This document shows, one piece after another, positions 25,432-34,895 of a DNA stretch of 64,000 nucleotides; positions within the stretch are counted from its first letter, which is position 1, and each line of letters starts with the position of its first letter. The stretch is from an uncultured Oscillospiraceae bacterium (lineage in GTDB: Bacteria; Bacillota; Clostridia; Oscillospirales; Oscillospiraceae), in the NCBI GenBank assembly GCA_910579775.1, contig CAJTUE010000002.1:124001-188000 (forward strand), given 5' to 3'. The notes beneath the pieces are model-generated. The model saw only the letters and a list, made by a program, of their open reading frames with translations. It made no database searches and was not told the DNA's origin. The position numbers and the translations under genes were made by a program.

Positions 25432-25925
25432 ATGACTCAGAAGGTCGCTGTGGTCCTTGGCTCGGATTCCGATCTGCCCGCAATGGAGCCCTGCTTCCAA
25501 GCCCTGCGGAAGTTCCAGATCCCCTTTGAGGCCCACATCTTATCTGCGCACCGAACCCCGGGCGAGGCCCACGACTTTGCCGCCAACGCGAAGGCCAACG
25601 GTTTTGGCGTCATGATCGCCGCTGCCGGAAAGGCTGCCCACCTGGCGGGCGTTCTGGCCGCTGTCACCACCCTCCCTGTCATCGGCGTTCCCATGAAAAC
25701 CTCTATGATGGGAGGACTGGATTCTCTTCTTTCTATGGTCCAAATGCCCAAAGGCATCCCCGTCGCCTGTGTCGCCGTCGACGGCGGAGAAAACGCCGCG
25801 ATCCTTGCCGCCCAGATGCTGGCTCTCGCTGATGAGGGTCTGTCTGAGCGGCTTGCTTGTTTTAAGGACGATCTGGCCGCTCAAGTTTTGGAGAAGGACA
25901 AAAAATTACAGGAGGGTCTTGCGCA

Positions 25926-25929
<4 letters not shown>
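25432..25929 (+). CDS. purE: PurE, AIR carboxylase / N5-CAIR mutase
   Basis: Makes CAIR in the purine pathway. The 165-residue protein has GSDSDLPAM (10-18), SAHRTPGEA (43-51) and the nucleotide-binding loop AAAGKAAHLAG near 62-72. In class I PurE that loop usually reads AGAGGAAHLPG, so this is a variant. No purK, which class I needs to make N5-CAIR, is present in the operon; this could mean direct CO2 use (class II) or a purK elsewhere. First gene of the operon, overlapping purC by four bases. Confidence 0.93.
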
Positions 25930-26639
<710 letters not shown>

Positions 26640-26642
26640 GGG

Positions 26643-28064
26643 ATGGGCGGTTTTTTCGGCGCCATCTCCGGGCGTGACGTGGTGCTGGACCTGTTTTTCG
26701 GCACCGACTATCACTCCCACCTTGGCACCCGCCGGGGCGGTCTGGTGGTCCATGACCGCCAGGACGGCTTCCAGCGCCAGATCCACAACATCGAAAACAC
26801 CCCCTTCCGCACCAAGTTCGAAAATGACCTCGCCAAGTTTCACGGCACGGCGGGCATCGGCTGTATCAGCGACACCGACCCCCAGCCCCTGCTGGTCCGC
26901 TCCCATCTGGGGCTGTACGCCATCACCACCGTGGGCATCATCAACAATGCCGAGGAACTGGTGACCAAGTATTTCTCCGACCACGGCCACCAATTTATGG
27001 CCATGAGTTCGGGCAAGGTCAATGACACCGAGCTGGTGGCCGCCCTCATCAACCAAAAGGACGATCTGGTCAGCGGTATCCGCCACGCCCAGGACGCCAT
27101 CGAGGGCTCCGCCACCATCCTTTTGCTCACCAAGGACAGCATCATCGCCGCCCGGGACAAGTTGGGCCGCCTCCCGGTGCTGATTGGGAAGGACCCTGAC
27201 GGCTGCTGTGTCTCCTTTGAGTCCTTCGCCTATCAGAAGCTGGGCTATCAGGACGCCTACGAATTGGGGCCCCGGGAGATCGTGGAGCTTACCCCCAACG
27301 GCTGGACCACCCTCTCTCCCCCGGGGACAGAGATGAAGATCTGCGCCTTTTTGTGGACCTATTACGGCTATCCCAACTCCTGCTACCAAGGGGTCAACGT
27401 AGAGGTTATGCGCTATAGAAACGGCGAGATCATGGCCCGGGACGAAGAGGCCCGGGGTACCCTCCCGGCGGTGGACTATGTGGCCGGCGTCCCCGACTCT
27501 GGCGTTCCCCACGCCATTGGCTACGCCAACCAGACCCACGCCCCCTTTGCCCGGCCTTTCGTCAAGTACACCCCCACCTGGCCCCGGTCCTTTATGCCCA
27601 CCAACCAGGACGTGCGCAACCAGGTGGCCAAAATGAAGCAGATTCCCGTGCCCGAGCTGATCCAGGGCAAGCGCCTGCTCTTTGTGGACGACTCCATCGT
27701 CCGGGGCACTCAGCTCCGGGAGACCGTGGAATTCCTCTACCGCTCCGGTGCCAAGGAGGTCCATATCCGCTCCGCCTGCCCGCCGGTGATGTACGGGTGT
27801 AAATTCCTCAACTTCTCCCGCAGTAATTCCGACATGGAACTTTTGGCCCGTAAGACCGTCCAGGAGCTGGAGGGCGACGAGGGACAAGCCCACCTGGCAG
27901 AATACACCGACCCCACCACCCACCGGGGCGGCTGTCTTCTCAAGTCTATCTGTGAAAAGCTGCATTTCCATTCCCTGGGTTATCAAACCTTAGACGGCCT
28001 TTTAGAGGCCATAGGTATTGACAAGAGCAAGGTGTGTACCTACTGCTGGTCCGGCAAAGAATAA
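26643..28064 (+). CDS. purF: PurF-like amidophosphoribosyltransferase with degenerate glutaminase domain
   Basis: By position and PRPP-transferase domain it should make phosphoribosylamine. Residues ~347-355 hold the PRPP loop VDDSIVRGT, and four cysteines (C234, C386, C465, C468) fall where Bacillus PurF binds its [4Fe-4S] cluster. The N-terminal Ntn-glutaminase half is altered: canonical C-G-V-F-G at the mature N-terminus is here GGFFGA, so the nucleophilic Cys1 is Gly; the usual oxyanion HNGN block reads TTVG (residues 95-98); and the Arg-Tyr-Ser-Thr glutamine-binding motif is missing. Ammonia-dependent synthesis or a separate amidotransferase partner is implied. 473 residues, no frameshift. 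Confidence 0.86.
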   Translation: MGGFFGAISGRDVVLDLFFGTDYHSHLGTRRGGLVVHDRQDGFQRQIHNIENTPFRTKFENDLAKFHGTAGIGCISDTDPQPLLVRSHLGLYAITTVGIINNAEELVTKYFSDHGHQFMAMSSGKVNDTELVAALINQKDDLVSGIRHAQDAIEGSATILLLTKDSIIAARDKLGRLPVLIGKDPDGCCVSFESFAYQKLGYQDAYELGPREIVELTPNGWTTLSPPGTEMKICAFLWTYYGYPNSCYQGVNVEVMRYRNGEIMARDEEARGTLPAVDYVAGVPDSGVPHAIGYANQTHAPFARPFVKYTPTWPRSFMPTNQDVRNQVAKMKQIPVPELIQGKRLLFVDDSIVRGTQLRETVEFLYRSGAKEVHIRSACPPVMYGCKFLNFSRSNSDMELLARKTVQELEGDEGQAHLAEYTDPTTHRGGCLLKSICEKLHFHSLGYQTLDGLLEAIGIDKSKVCTYCWSGKE

Positions 28065-28078
28065 TAGGAGGTCCCACA

Positions 28079-29131
28079 ATGGAAAACTCACATTCCGCGT
28101 CCTACGCCGCCGCCGGAGTGGACATCGAAGCGGGCTACAAGGGCGTTCAGCTCATGAAGGAGCATGTGAAGCGCACCAACATCCCCGGCGTGGTCAGCGG
28201 CATCGGCGGCTTCGGCGGCCTGTTTGCCCCTGACCTTTCCGGCATGACCGAGCCGGTGTTCGTCTCGGGCACCGATGGCGTGGGCACCAAGCTGCGCCTG
28301 GCCCAGCTCCTGGACAAGCACGACACCATCGGCATCGACTGTGTGGCCATGTGCGTCAACGACATTATCTGTTGCGGCGCAAAGCCCCTGTTCTTCCTGG
28401 ACTACATCGCCATCGGCAAAAACATCCCCGAAAAGGTGGCGGATATCGTTTCCGGCGTAGCGGAGGGCTGCGTGCAGTCCGGCTGTGCCCTCATCGGCGG
28501 CGAGACCGCCGAGCACCCTGGCGTGATGGTCCCTGACGACTACGACATTGCCGGCTTCGCCGTCGGGGTGGTGGACAAGCCCAAGATCATCGACGCCGGC
28601 AAGGTCGCTGAGGGCGACGCCCTCATCGGCCTCACCTCCTCCGGCGTCCACTCCAACGGCTTCTCCCTGGTCCGCAAGGTGTTTGACATTGAAAATGCCG
28701 ACCTCACCTCCCCGATGGACGAGCTGAACGGCAAGTCCCTGGGAGAGGTCCTGTTGGCCCCCACCAAGCTTTATGTCAAGGCCGTGCAGGCCCTTTTGGA
28801 CGGCGGGATCGGCCTCCACGGCGCCAGCCACATCACCGGCGGCGGCTTCTTTGAGAATATTCCCCGGATGCTTCCTGCGGGTCTGGGCGCAAAAATCTTC
28901 CCCAACGCCATTCCCAAGCAGCCCATCTTCGATCTCATCCAAAAGCGAGGAAATATCCCTGAGCACGATATGTACAACACCTTCAACATGGGCCTGGGCA
29001 TGGTCCTTGCGGTGCCCCCAGCCCAGGTGGAGCGGGCGCTGGAGCTGTTGGCGGCGGCGGGCGAAAAAGATGCTGCTTGTGTGGGCTTTGTCACCAAGGA
29101 TCCCCGCGGCGTGACCTTTGAAAACGCATGA
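28079..29131 (+). CDS. purM: AIR synthetase (FGAM cyclo-ligase)
   Basis: Closes the imidazole ring from FGAM with ATP. The 350-residue protein has GGFGGLF (44-50), the ATP-binding SGTDGVGTKLRLA near 62-74 and the GGETAEHPG block near 141-149. The ATG at 28079 follows an AGGAGG site; the longer frame has none. It overlaps purN by ATGA. Confidence 0.96.
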   Translation: MENSHSASYAAAGVDIEAGYKGVQLMKEHVKRTNIPGVVSGIGGFGGLFAPDLSGMTEPVFVSGTDGVGTKLRLAQLLDKHDTIGIDCVAMCVNDIICCGAKPLFFLDYIAIGKNIPEKVADIVSGVAEGCVQSGCALIGGETAEHPGVMVPDDYDIAGFAVGVVDKPKIIDAGKVAEGDALIGLTSSGVHSNGFSLVRKVFDIENADLTSPMDELNGKSLGEVLLAPTKLYVKAVQALLDGGIGLHGASHITGGGFFENIPRMLPAGLGAKIFPNAIPKQPIFDLIQKRGNIPEHDMYNTFNMGLGMVLAVPPAQVERALELLAAAGEKDAACVGFVTKDPRGVTFENA

Positions 29132-29739
29132 GCAGGGCCAAGATCGCGGTGTTTGTCTCCGGCGGCGGGACAAATCTTCAGGCTCTTATTGACGCCCGGA
29201 AGAGCGGCGCGCTTCACAGCGGCGAGATCGCTCTGGTGCTCTCCAGCAGCCCCAACGCCTACGCCCTGGAGCGGGCTGCCAAGGCGGGCATTCCCTCGGT
29301 GGTCTGCTCCCGCAAGGCCCTGGGCTCTCAGGAGGCGTTTGAGGCCGCCATCTCCCAAGCCCTTGCCGACCATGGCATCCAGATCATTGTCCTGGCTGGC
29401 TTTATGAGCATTTTAAGCGAGGACTTCACCCGCCGCTGGCCCCGGCGCATTTTAAACGTCCACCCCTCTCTCATTCCCTCCTTCTGCGGCAAGGGAATGT
29501 ACGGCTTAAAGGTCCACGAGGCCGCGCTGGCCAAGGGGGTCAAGGTCACCGGCGCCACTGTCCACTTTGTCAACGAGATCCCTGACGGCGGCGAGATCGT
29601 CCTGCAAAGGGCAGTGGACGTTCTCCCCGGCGACACCCCTGAGATCTTACAAAGGCGCGTGATGGAGCAGGCGGAGTGGGTACTGCTGCCCCAGGCCACC
29701 GAGCTTCTCTGCGCTGAACTCATCAAAGGAGAGAATTGA
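29128..29739 (+). CDS. purN: GAR transformylase
   Basis: Transfers formyl from 10-formyl-THF to glycinamide ribonucleotide. The 203-residue protein has the substrate loop SGGGTNLQA (11-19) and the catalytic pair N110 and H112 in LNVHPSLIPSF. ATGA overlap with purM. Its cofactor would come from Fhs, encoded at 45845. Confidence 0.95.
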   Translation: MSRAKIAVFVSGGGTNLQALIDARKSGALHSGEIALVLSSSPNAYALERAAKAGIPSVVCSRKALGSQEAFEAAISQALADHGIQIIVLAGFMSILSEDFTRRWPRRILNVHPSLIPSFCGKGMYGLKVHEAALAKGVKVTGATVHFVNEIPDGGEIVLQRAVDVLPGDTPEILQRRVMEQAEWVLLPQATELLCAELIKGEN

Positions 29740-29742
29740 GCG

Positions 29743-30447
29743 ATGAAACAAGACTTCTGCCAGCTGCTTCAGAGCAATCCCTACCCCGGCCGGGGCATCC
29801 TGCTGGGCCGCACCCCCGACGGCAAAAAGACCGTGCTCACCTACTTCATCATGGGCCGCAGTGAGAACAGCCGCAACCGGATCTTTGAGGCCACCGCCGA
29901 CGGCATCCGCACCAAGGCCTTCGACGAGAGCAAGATGGTGGATCCCTCCCTTATCATCTACAGCCCCGTTCGAGTCCATGGCAAGGTCACCATCGTCACC
30001 AACGGCGACCAGACCGACACCATCTACGACGCTCTCGCAGACGGCCACTGTTACCGCCACGCCCTCAAGACCCGCACCTTTGAGCCGGACGGCCCCAACT
30101 TCACCCCCCGCATTTCCGGGGTCATCACCCCCGCCGGGACGTATAACCTCTCCATTTTGAAGACCATGGACAACGACGATTCCACCTGCCAGCGGTTCTT
30201 CTATGAGTACGACGCCCCCAAGGCAGGGGTCGGCCACTTCATCTCCACCTACCAGGGGGACGGCACCCCCCTCCCCTCCTTCCACGGCGAGCCGATCGCT
30301 GTCGAGGTGGACTGCAACGAGCCCCAGCCCTGGGCGAACAAGGTCTGGGTAGCTTTGAACGAGGACAACAAGGTCTCCCTCTTTGTCCGCTTCCTGGACC
30401 TGGAGACGTTGGAAACTGAAGACGTGATCGTGAACAAACATCAGTAA
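29743..30447 (+). CDS. purO: Archaeal-type IMP cyclohydrolase (PurO family)
   Basis: Predicted to close FAICAR to IMP. The 234-residue protein resembles the PF07826 family: Y-P-G-R-G-I near residues 14-19, YFIMGRSENSRNR near 34-46, DPSLIIYSPVR near 67-77 and GDQTDTIYDAL near 88-98. This family replaces the N-terminal cyclohydrolase domain of PurH in archaea and some Clostridia. The gene just downstream encodes the other PurH half, so the pair together does the two final steps. Starts 3 bases after purN. Confidence 0.87.
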   Translation: MKQDFCQLLQSNPYPGRGILLGRTPDGKKTVLTYFIMGRSENSRNRIFEATADGIRTKAFDESKMVDPSLIIYSPVRVHGKVTIVTNGDQTDTIYDALADGHCYRHALKTRTFEPDGPNFTPRISGVITPAGTYNLSILKTMDNDDSTCQRFFYEYDAPKAGVGHFISTYQGDGTPLPSFHGEPIAVEVDCNEPQPWANKVWVALNEDNKVSLFVRFLDLETLETEDVIVNKHQ

Positions 30448-30459
30448 ACGGAGGATAGT

Positions 30460-31629
30460 ATGAAGGAATTAGAGCTGAAGTACGGCTGTAACCCCAACCA
30501 GAAGCCCGCCCGCATCTTCATGGAGGGCGGTGAACTTCCCCTTGAGGTACTCAACGGCAAGCCCGGCTACATCAACTTTATGGATGCGCTGAACTCCTGG
30601 CAGCTGGTCAAGGCCCTCAAGGCCGCCACCGGCCTGCCCTCCGCCGCCTCCTTCAAGCACGTCTCCCCCGCCGGCGCGGCCCTGGGTCTGCCCCTCAGCG
30701 GCACCGAGCGGCAGATGTATCTGGCTCCCGAAGGCGACCTCTCCCCCATCGCCTGCGCCTACATCCGCGCCCGGGGCGCGGACCGGCTGTGCTCCTTTGG
30801 CGACTGGGCGGCTTTGAGCGACACCTGCGATGCCGATACCGCCCGCTTCCTGGCCTTGGAGGTGTCCGACGGCGTGATCGCCCCCGACTATACCCCCGAA
30901 GCCCTGGAGATCCTGAAAACCAAGCGCAAGGGCGGCTATAATGTAGTGAAGATCGACCCCGCCTACACCCCCGCCCCCGTAGAGCGCCGCCATATTTTCG
31001 GCATCACCTTTGAGCAGGGCTACAACGACCTGCGCATCGACGAGGCCATGCTGGAGAACCTGGTCACCAAGAACAAGGACCTTCCACAACAAGCCAAGCA
31101 CGATATGCTTCTCGCCCTGATCACGCTGAAATACACCCAGTCCAACTCCGTTTGCTATGTGAAGGACGGTATGACCATCGGCGTGGGAGCAGGCCAGCAG
31201 AGCCGCATCCACTGCACCCGTCTGGCTGGCAATAAGGCGGATATTTGGTGGCTGCGTCAGCACCCCTATGTCTTGGAGCTGCCCTTTGTCAGCGGAATTC
31301 GCCGCCCCGACCGGGACAACGCCATCGACCAGTATATCGCAGACTCCTCCTTCTTCACCCACAGCGATGCCTGGCAGAGCGTCTTTACCGCCTGTCCCAA
31401 GCCCCTGACCGCCGACGATAAGGCCGCCTGGACCGCCAAGTTGGAGGGCGTCACCCTTGGCTCTGATGCCTTCTTCCCCTTCGGGGACAACGTAGAACGG
31501 GCCTATCAGTCCGGCGTGCAGTACATCGCCCAGCCCGGCGGCTCCATCCGGGACGACCAGGTCATTGAGACCGCCGACAAATATGGCATGGTCATGGCCT
31601 TTACAGACATGCGTCTGTTCCATCACTAA
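30460..31629 (+). CDS. AICAR transformylase (stand-alone PurH C-terminal half)
   Basis: Formylates AICAR (ZMP) with 10-formyl-THF. At 389 residues it lacks the roughly 200-residue IMP cyclohydrolase domain of ordinary PurH (about 510-530). The catalytic Lys-His pair is K66-H67 in SFKHVSPAG; NSVCYVKDGMTIGVGAGQQSR (split near residues 228-248) is the folate/AICAR-binding block. The RBS GGAGG precedes ATG at 30460. It works with the adjacent PurO-like protein. Confidence 0.92.
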   Translation: MKELELKYGCNPNQKPARIFMEGGELPLEVLNGKPGYINFMDALNSWQLVKALKAATGLPSAASFKHVSPAGAALGLPLSGTERQMYLAPEGDLSPIACAYIRARGADRLCSFGDWAALSDTCDADTARFLALEVSDGVIAPDYTPEALEILKTKRKGGYNVVKIDPAYTPAPVERRHIFGITFEQGYNDLRIDEAMLENLVTKNKDLPQQAKHDMLLALITLKYTQSNSVCYVKDGMTIGVGAGQQSRIHCTRLAGNKADIWWLRQHPYVLELPFVSGIRRPDRDNAIDQYIADSSFFTHSDAWQSVFTACPKPLTADDKAAWTAKLEGVTLGSDAFFPFGDNVERAYQSGVQYIAQPGGSIRDDQVIETADKYGMVMAFTDMRLFHH

Positions 31630-31665
31630 AGCAAAAGGACCTTCTCCGCTGATAAGGAGGCTTTT

Positions 31666-31887
31666 ATGACAGGGCAAGCACGTTTGGCCGCCTTTGAGCG
31701 GATGCTGGCGGACGTTCAACAAAACTACACAGAGCTCATCGCTCGCCTGGAACGGCTGAAGGAGGAGGGCAAAACCAAATCTGCCACCTTTCGACAATAT
31801 CTGGGCAACAAAATGACCTGCCAGTATGTTCTCTCCCTCTACCGGGACTATGGCCTACTGGAAGAAAATGACACGGAGGTCTCCTGA
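31666..31887 (+). CDS. Small conserved-looking protein in the purine operon, unknown function
   Basis: 73 residues, not assigned to a named family. An ideal AAGGAGG site sits five bases before the ATG and it is packed between the transformylase and purD, so it is very likely expressed. It appears all helical and soluble: an N-terminal amphipathic helix (FERMLADVQQNYTELIARLE), a KEEGKTKSATFRQYLGNK linker helix and a C-terminal LSLYRDYGLL. No cysteines other than one, no membrane segment. Its job in purine synthesis, perhaps as a partner of a pathway enzyme, is unknown. Confidence 0.75.
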   Translation: MTGQARLAAFERMLADVQQNYTELIARLERLKEEGKTKSATFRQYLGNKMTCQYVLSLYRDYGLLEENDTEVS

Positions 31888-31888
31888 C

Positions 31889-33142
31889 ATGAAAGTTTTA
31901 GTCGTGGGCAGCGGCGGCCGCGAGCACTCCATTTGCTGGAAGCTGTCCCAAAGCCCCAAGGTCACCGCGCTCTACTGCGCTCCCGGCAACGGCGGCATCG
32001 CCCAGGTGGCCACCTGCGTCCCCATCAAAGCCACCGACGTGGACGCCATGGTGACCTGGGCCAAGGAGCAGGCCGTGGACCTGGTGATGGTAGCCCCTGA
32101 CGACCCCCTGGCCCTGGGCATGGTAGACGCGCTGGAGGCAGAGGGCATCCCCGCCTTTGGCCCCCGGAAAAACGCCGCCATCATCGAGGCTAGCAAAGCG
32201 TTTTCCAAAGAGCTCATGAAGAAATACCACATCCCCACTGCCAAGTATGAAACCTTTACAGACATGGACGCCGCCTTAGCCTATCTTGACGCTCAGGGCG
32301 CGCCCATCGTGGTCAAGGCGGACGGTCTGGCCCTGGGCAAGGGCGTGATTGTAGCCCAAACCGTGGCGGAGGCCAAGACCGCCGTTCGGGACATGATGGA
32401 GGGTGGCAAATTCGGCGCCTCGGGCGCTACGGTGGTCATCGAGGAATGCATGACAGGCCCCGAGGTCACCGTTTTGGCCTTCTGCGATGGGGAGCACATT
32501 GTCCCCATGCCCTCCAGCCAGGACCACAAGCGGGCCTTTGACGGCAACCGCGGCCCCAACACCGGCGGCATGGGCGCCATCTCCCCCTCCCCCAACTACA
32601 CCCCCGCCCTGGCCCGGCGGTGCATAGATGAGATCTTCCTCCCCACCGTCGCCGCATTGAAGGCGGCGGGGCGGCCCTTCCGAGGGGTCCTCTACTTCGG
32701 CCTGATGCTCACCCCAGACGGACCCAAGGTGGTAGAGTATAACGCTCGTTTTGGCGACCCGGAGTGCCAGGCAGTGCTCTCCCTGCTGGAAAGCGATCTG
32801 CTGGACATCCTCCTGGCCTGCCGAAACGGCACGTTGGATTCCTTGGACATCCGCTGGCGCGATGAGGCCGCCTGCTGCCTGGTGCTGGCATCCGGTGGCT
32901 ATCCCCTGTCCTATCAAAAGGGCTTCCCCATCACCGGATTGGACGAGGCGGGAAAGACCGCCGTTGTTTTCCACGCGGGCACGGCCCAAAAGGACGGCCA
33001 GACTGTCACCGCGGGTGGCCGCGTCCTGGGGGTCACCGCCACGGGCGGCGAGCTGAACGCCGCCATCGACGCTGCCTATGCCGCCGCAAGCCAGATCCAC
33101 TTTCAGGACATGCACTTTCGCACCGACATCGGTCGGAGCTGA
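31889..33142 (+). CDS. purD: GAR synthetase
   Basis: Ligates glycine to phosphoribosylamine, the step right after PurF. The 417-residue ATP-grasp enzyme has VVGSGGREHSICWKL (4-18), the ATP-grasp loops VKADGLALGKGV near 143-154 and the family block RFGDPECQAVL near 286-296. The ATG at 31889 follows GGAGG. Last gene of the operon; purL and purB are not in the window. Confidence 0.95.
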   Translation: MKVLVVGSGGREHSICWKLSQSPKVTALYCAPGNGGIAQVATCVPIKATDVDAMVTWAKEQAVDLVMVAPDDPLALGMVDALEAEGIPAFGPRKNAAIIEASKAFSKELMKKYHIPTAKYETFTDMDAALAYLDAQGAPIVVKADGLALGKGVIVAQTVAEAKTAVRDMMEGGKFGASGATVVIEECMTGPEVTVLAFCDGEHIVPMPSSQDHKRAFDGNRGPNTGGMGAISPSPNYTPALARRCIDEIFLPTVAALKAAGRPFRGVLYFGLMLTPDGPKVVEYNARFGDPECQAVLSLLESDLLDILLACRNGTLDSLDIRWRDEAACCLVLASGGYPLSYQKGFPITGLDEAGKTAVVFHAGTAQKDGQTVTAGGRVLGVTATGGELNAAIDAAYAAASQIHFQDMHFRTDIGRS

Positions 33143-33228
33143 CCGCGCGGTTTTCTCCGTCTGGCTCTATCCGACGAGAGGACCCATTTCCTGCACCGGC
33201 AGCGGGGCCATGACCAATAAGCGTCTGT

Positions 33229-33609
33229 GTGATTGGGGTCGGCTCAACCGGCGATGATATCCATGTCGAACTGGTGGTGGAGAGCGGCAGGATCACCAAC
33301 ACCCAGGCCGCGGACGCGGAGAACCCCTTGGGAGCCATCAGCAGCGTGGGCTATGTCACCCTCTGGGGCGGAGAGGTTTCCGGCCCCTACGGAGTGTGGC
33401 TCCACTACAATAGGTCCGTCTCCAACAAGGCCATGCTCACCCTGGTGGGCACGCCCAAGGTCAAGGGCTCCCTTGCGGACATCTGCCTTTGGGACAACGA
33501 AGACACGGTGAACACCATTCCCTTCCTCGATGCGACGGGCTACACCGGGGAGGCGCTGGAGATTGAGTGGAGGTCCCCACCCGGCGCCGGGAGGTGGCCC
33601 GGCTGCTGA
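33229..33609 (+). pseudogene. Fragment of a beta-helix-type surface protein
   Basis: The 555-base stretch between purD and the next gene holds an open frame with no good start or ribosome site. It reads like the C-terminal repeats of Clostridial surface proteins: VGYVTLWGGEVSGPYGVW, then LTLVGTPKVKGSLADICLWD, then a YTGEALEIEW strand. I see no signal peptide, anchor or upstream remainder, so this is best taken as a remnant. Alternatively it is non-coding with a chance open frame. Confidence 0.45.
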
Positions 33610-33645
33610 TGGAGTATCATCAAGACGAAAAGTAAGATCCAATTC

Positions 33646-33682
33646 AAAAGCCGGAGCGGTGAGATCACCGCTCCGGCTTTTT
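33646..33682. terminator. Bidirectional terminator between purD region and DUF3048 gene
   Basis: A 17-base perfect inverted repeat (33646-33662 with 33665-33681) with A/T runs at both ends, able to stop transcription from either side. Confidence 0.88.
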
Positions 33683-33697
33683 ATATTGTGGGAATTT

Positions 33698-34798
33698 TTA
33701 CTCCGCCTTGGCCTCGTTGGACAAGGGGATGAGGTTCACATAGCTGTTCCCTTCTCCGAACACCACAGGGGAACCGTCGGCAAGAGCGTAGGTGATGGGG
33801 CTGTTCAGGTCCTTTTTCTCCCAGGCGATCTCCACCATCTTGCCGCCGCAGGCAAACCAGCCGTCGCCCTTGTAGCCGCTCAGGTCCACACGCAGGCGGC
33901 CGTAGTCGTCGATTGTCTTGCAGTTGACCCGGATGGTCACCACGTTGGTCACCGCCACCTGCTCACCGTTGTTGCCGTCTACCAGGGGCTGGCCGTATTC
34001 CTCCACCAGGTACTTCCCTGTTTCCTCGTCATAGATGAAAATCCCCGTCTTGACCTTGGAGAAGGGCACCCGAATGACTTTGGCGTCCACACCACCGTCA
34101 GGCGTTCCGTCCTCCGTGAAGGTATAGGGCAAGGAAAAGTCCTCGCTGTGCTCCTTTCGGAAGGAATACGTGGGAAAATTCTCCATAATAGCGGCCCCGG
34201 AGGTGAGCACGCTGTGCTCATAGCCATTGTTCTTCAGCCGTCCCGGATCACGCCAGAAGATCTTGCTGTAGTCGGTAGTGCGGACGCAGTCCAGCGCCGT
34301 CACGTTCCACTTCACGATGTCGGCGTAGGCCTCTTCACTGCCGCCGGCATGGAGATAGATCGCGTCCAACCCCAGGGCCAGCTCTAAGTAATAGGGACGG
34401 GAGGAACGGACCGAGCCCACCTCCCCCACGCCGTCCATGGACTGGTACACCCCCAGCATCCGGGTGATGCCGCCCTCGGCCAGCGCCTCATAGATGATGT
34501 CCGCCTGGGAGTTCCCCTGCTGGGGCAATGCCTTGCGGATGTTGTTGAGCATCACCGCCACGGGCCGCTGGGTGGCGTTGGAACCCTCGGGAAGGGGCAG
34601 ACCGGTGAGCGGATTGATCTCGCTGCCCAAAACAGGCGCGCTAGGTGCGGGACTCTCGCTGGGAGGGAATGTTACATCTGCGCTCTCACTGGGCGATGGC
34701 GATGGCTCCGGCGTCACAGTCCCTTCCTTCGGCCCACAGCCCGCCAGCATCAACACAAACGCCAGGACCAACGCCCACGCGCGATACTTTTTCCTCAT
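33698..34798 (-). CDS. DUF3048-domain lipoprotein
   Basis: Cell-surface lipoprotein of 366 residues: signal peptide with lipobox LMLAGCG (Cys near residue 21), a Pro/Ser-rich linker to about residue 55, then the DUF3048 domain with NPLTGLPLPEG, RPVAVMLNN, QGNSQADIIYEALAEGGITRM and GSVRSSRPYYLELAL, which are typical of the family (YerB of Bacillus). The ATG at 34798 has an AAAGGGG site; the longer frame would hide the signal peptide. The function of YerB-type proteins is not established. Confidence 0.88.
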   Translation of the reverse strand: MRKKYRAWALVLAFVLMLAGCGPKEGTVTPEPSPSPSESADVTFPPSESPAPSAPVLGSEINPLTGLPLPEGSNATQRPVAVMLNNIRKALPQQGNSQADIIYEALAEGGITRMLGVYQSMDGVGEVGSVRSSRPYYLELALGLDAIYLHAGGSEEAYADIVKWNVTALDCVRTTDYSKIFWRDPGRLKNNGYEHSVLTSGAAIMENFPTYSFRKEHSEDFSLPYTFTEDGTPDGGVDAKVIRVPFSKVKTGIFIYDEETGKYLVEEYGQPLVDGNNGEQVAVTNVVTIRVNCKTIDDYGRLRVDLSGYKGDGWFACGGKMVEIAWEKKDLNSPITYALADGSPVVFGEGNSYVNLIPLSNEAKAE

Positions 34799-34895
34799 TG
34801 GTGACCACCCCTTTGCTATGCTGTCTCCTATGATACACGCTCCAGGGGGTTGTGTCAAGAAAAGGGACGGCGTAAAACCGTGAAAAATCTTCCCC

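Noticed and set aside
33143..33228. Terminator directly after purD (CCGCGCGG and TTTT)
   Set aside because: The stem is only self-complementary without a loop; the strong terminator is at 33646.
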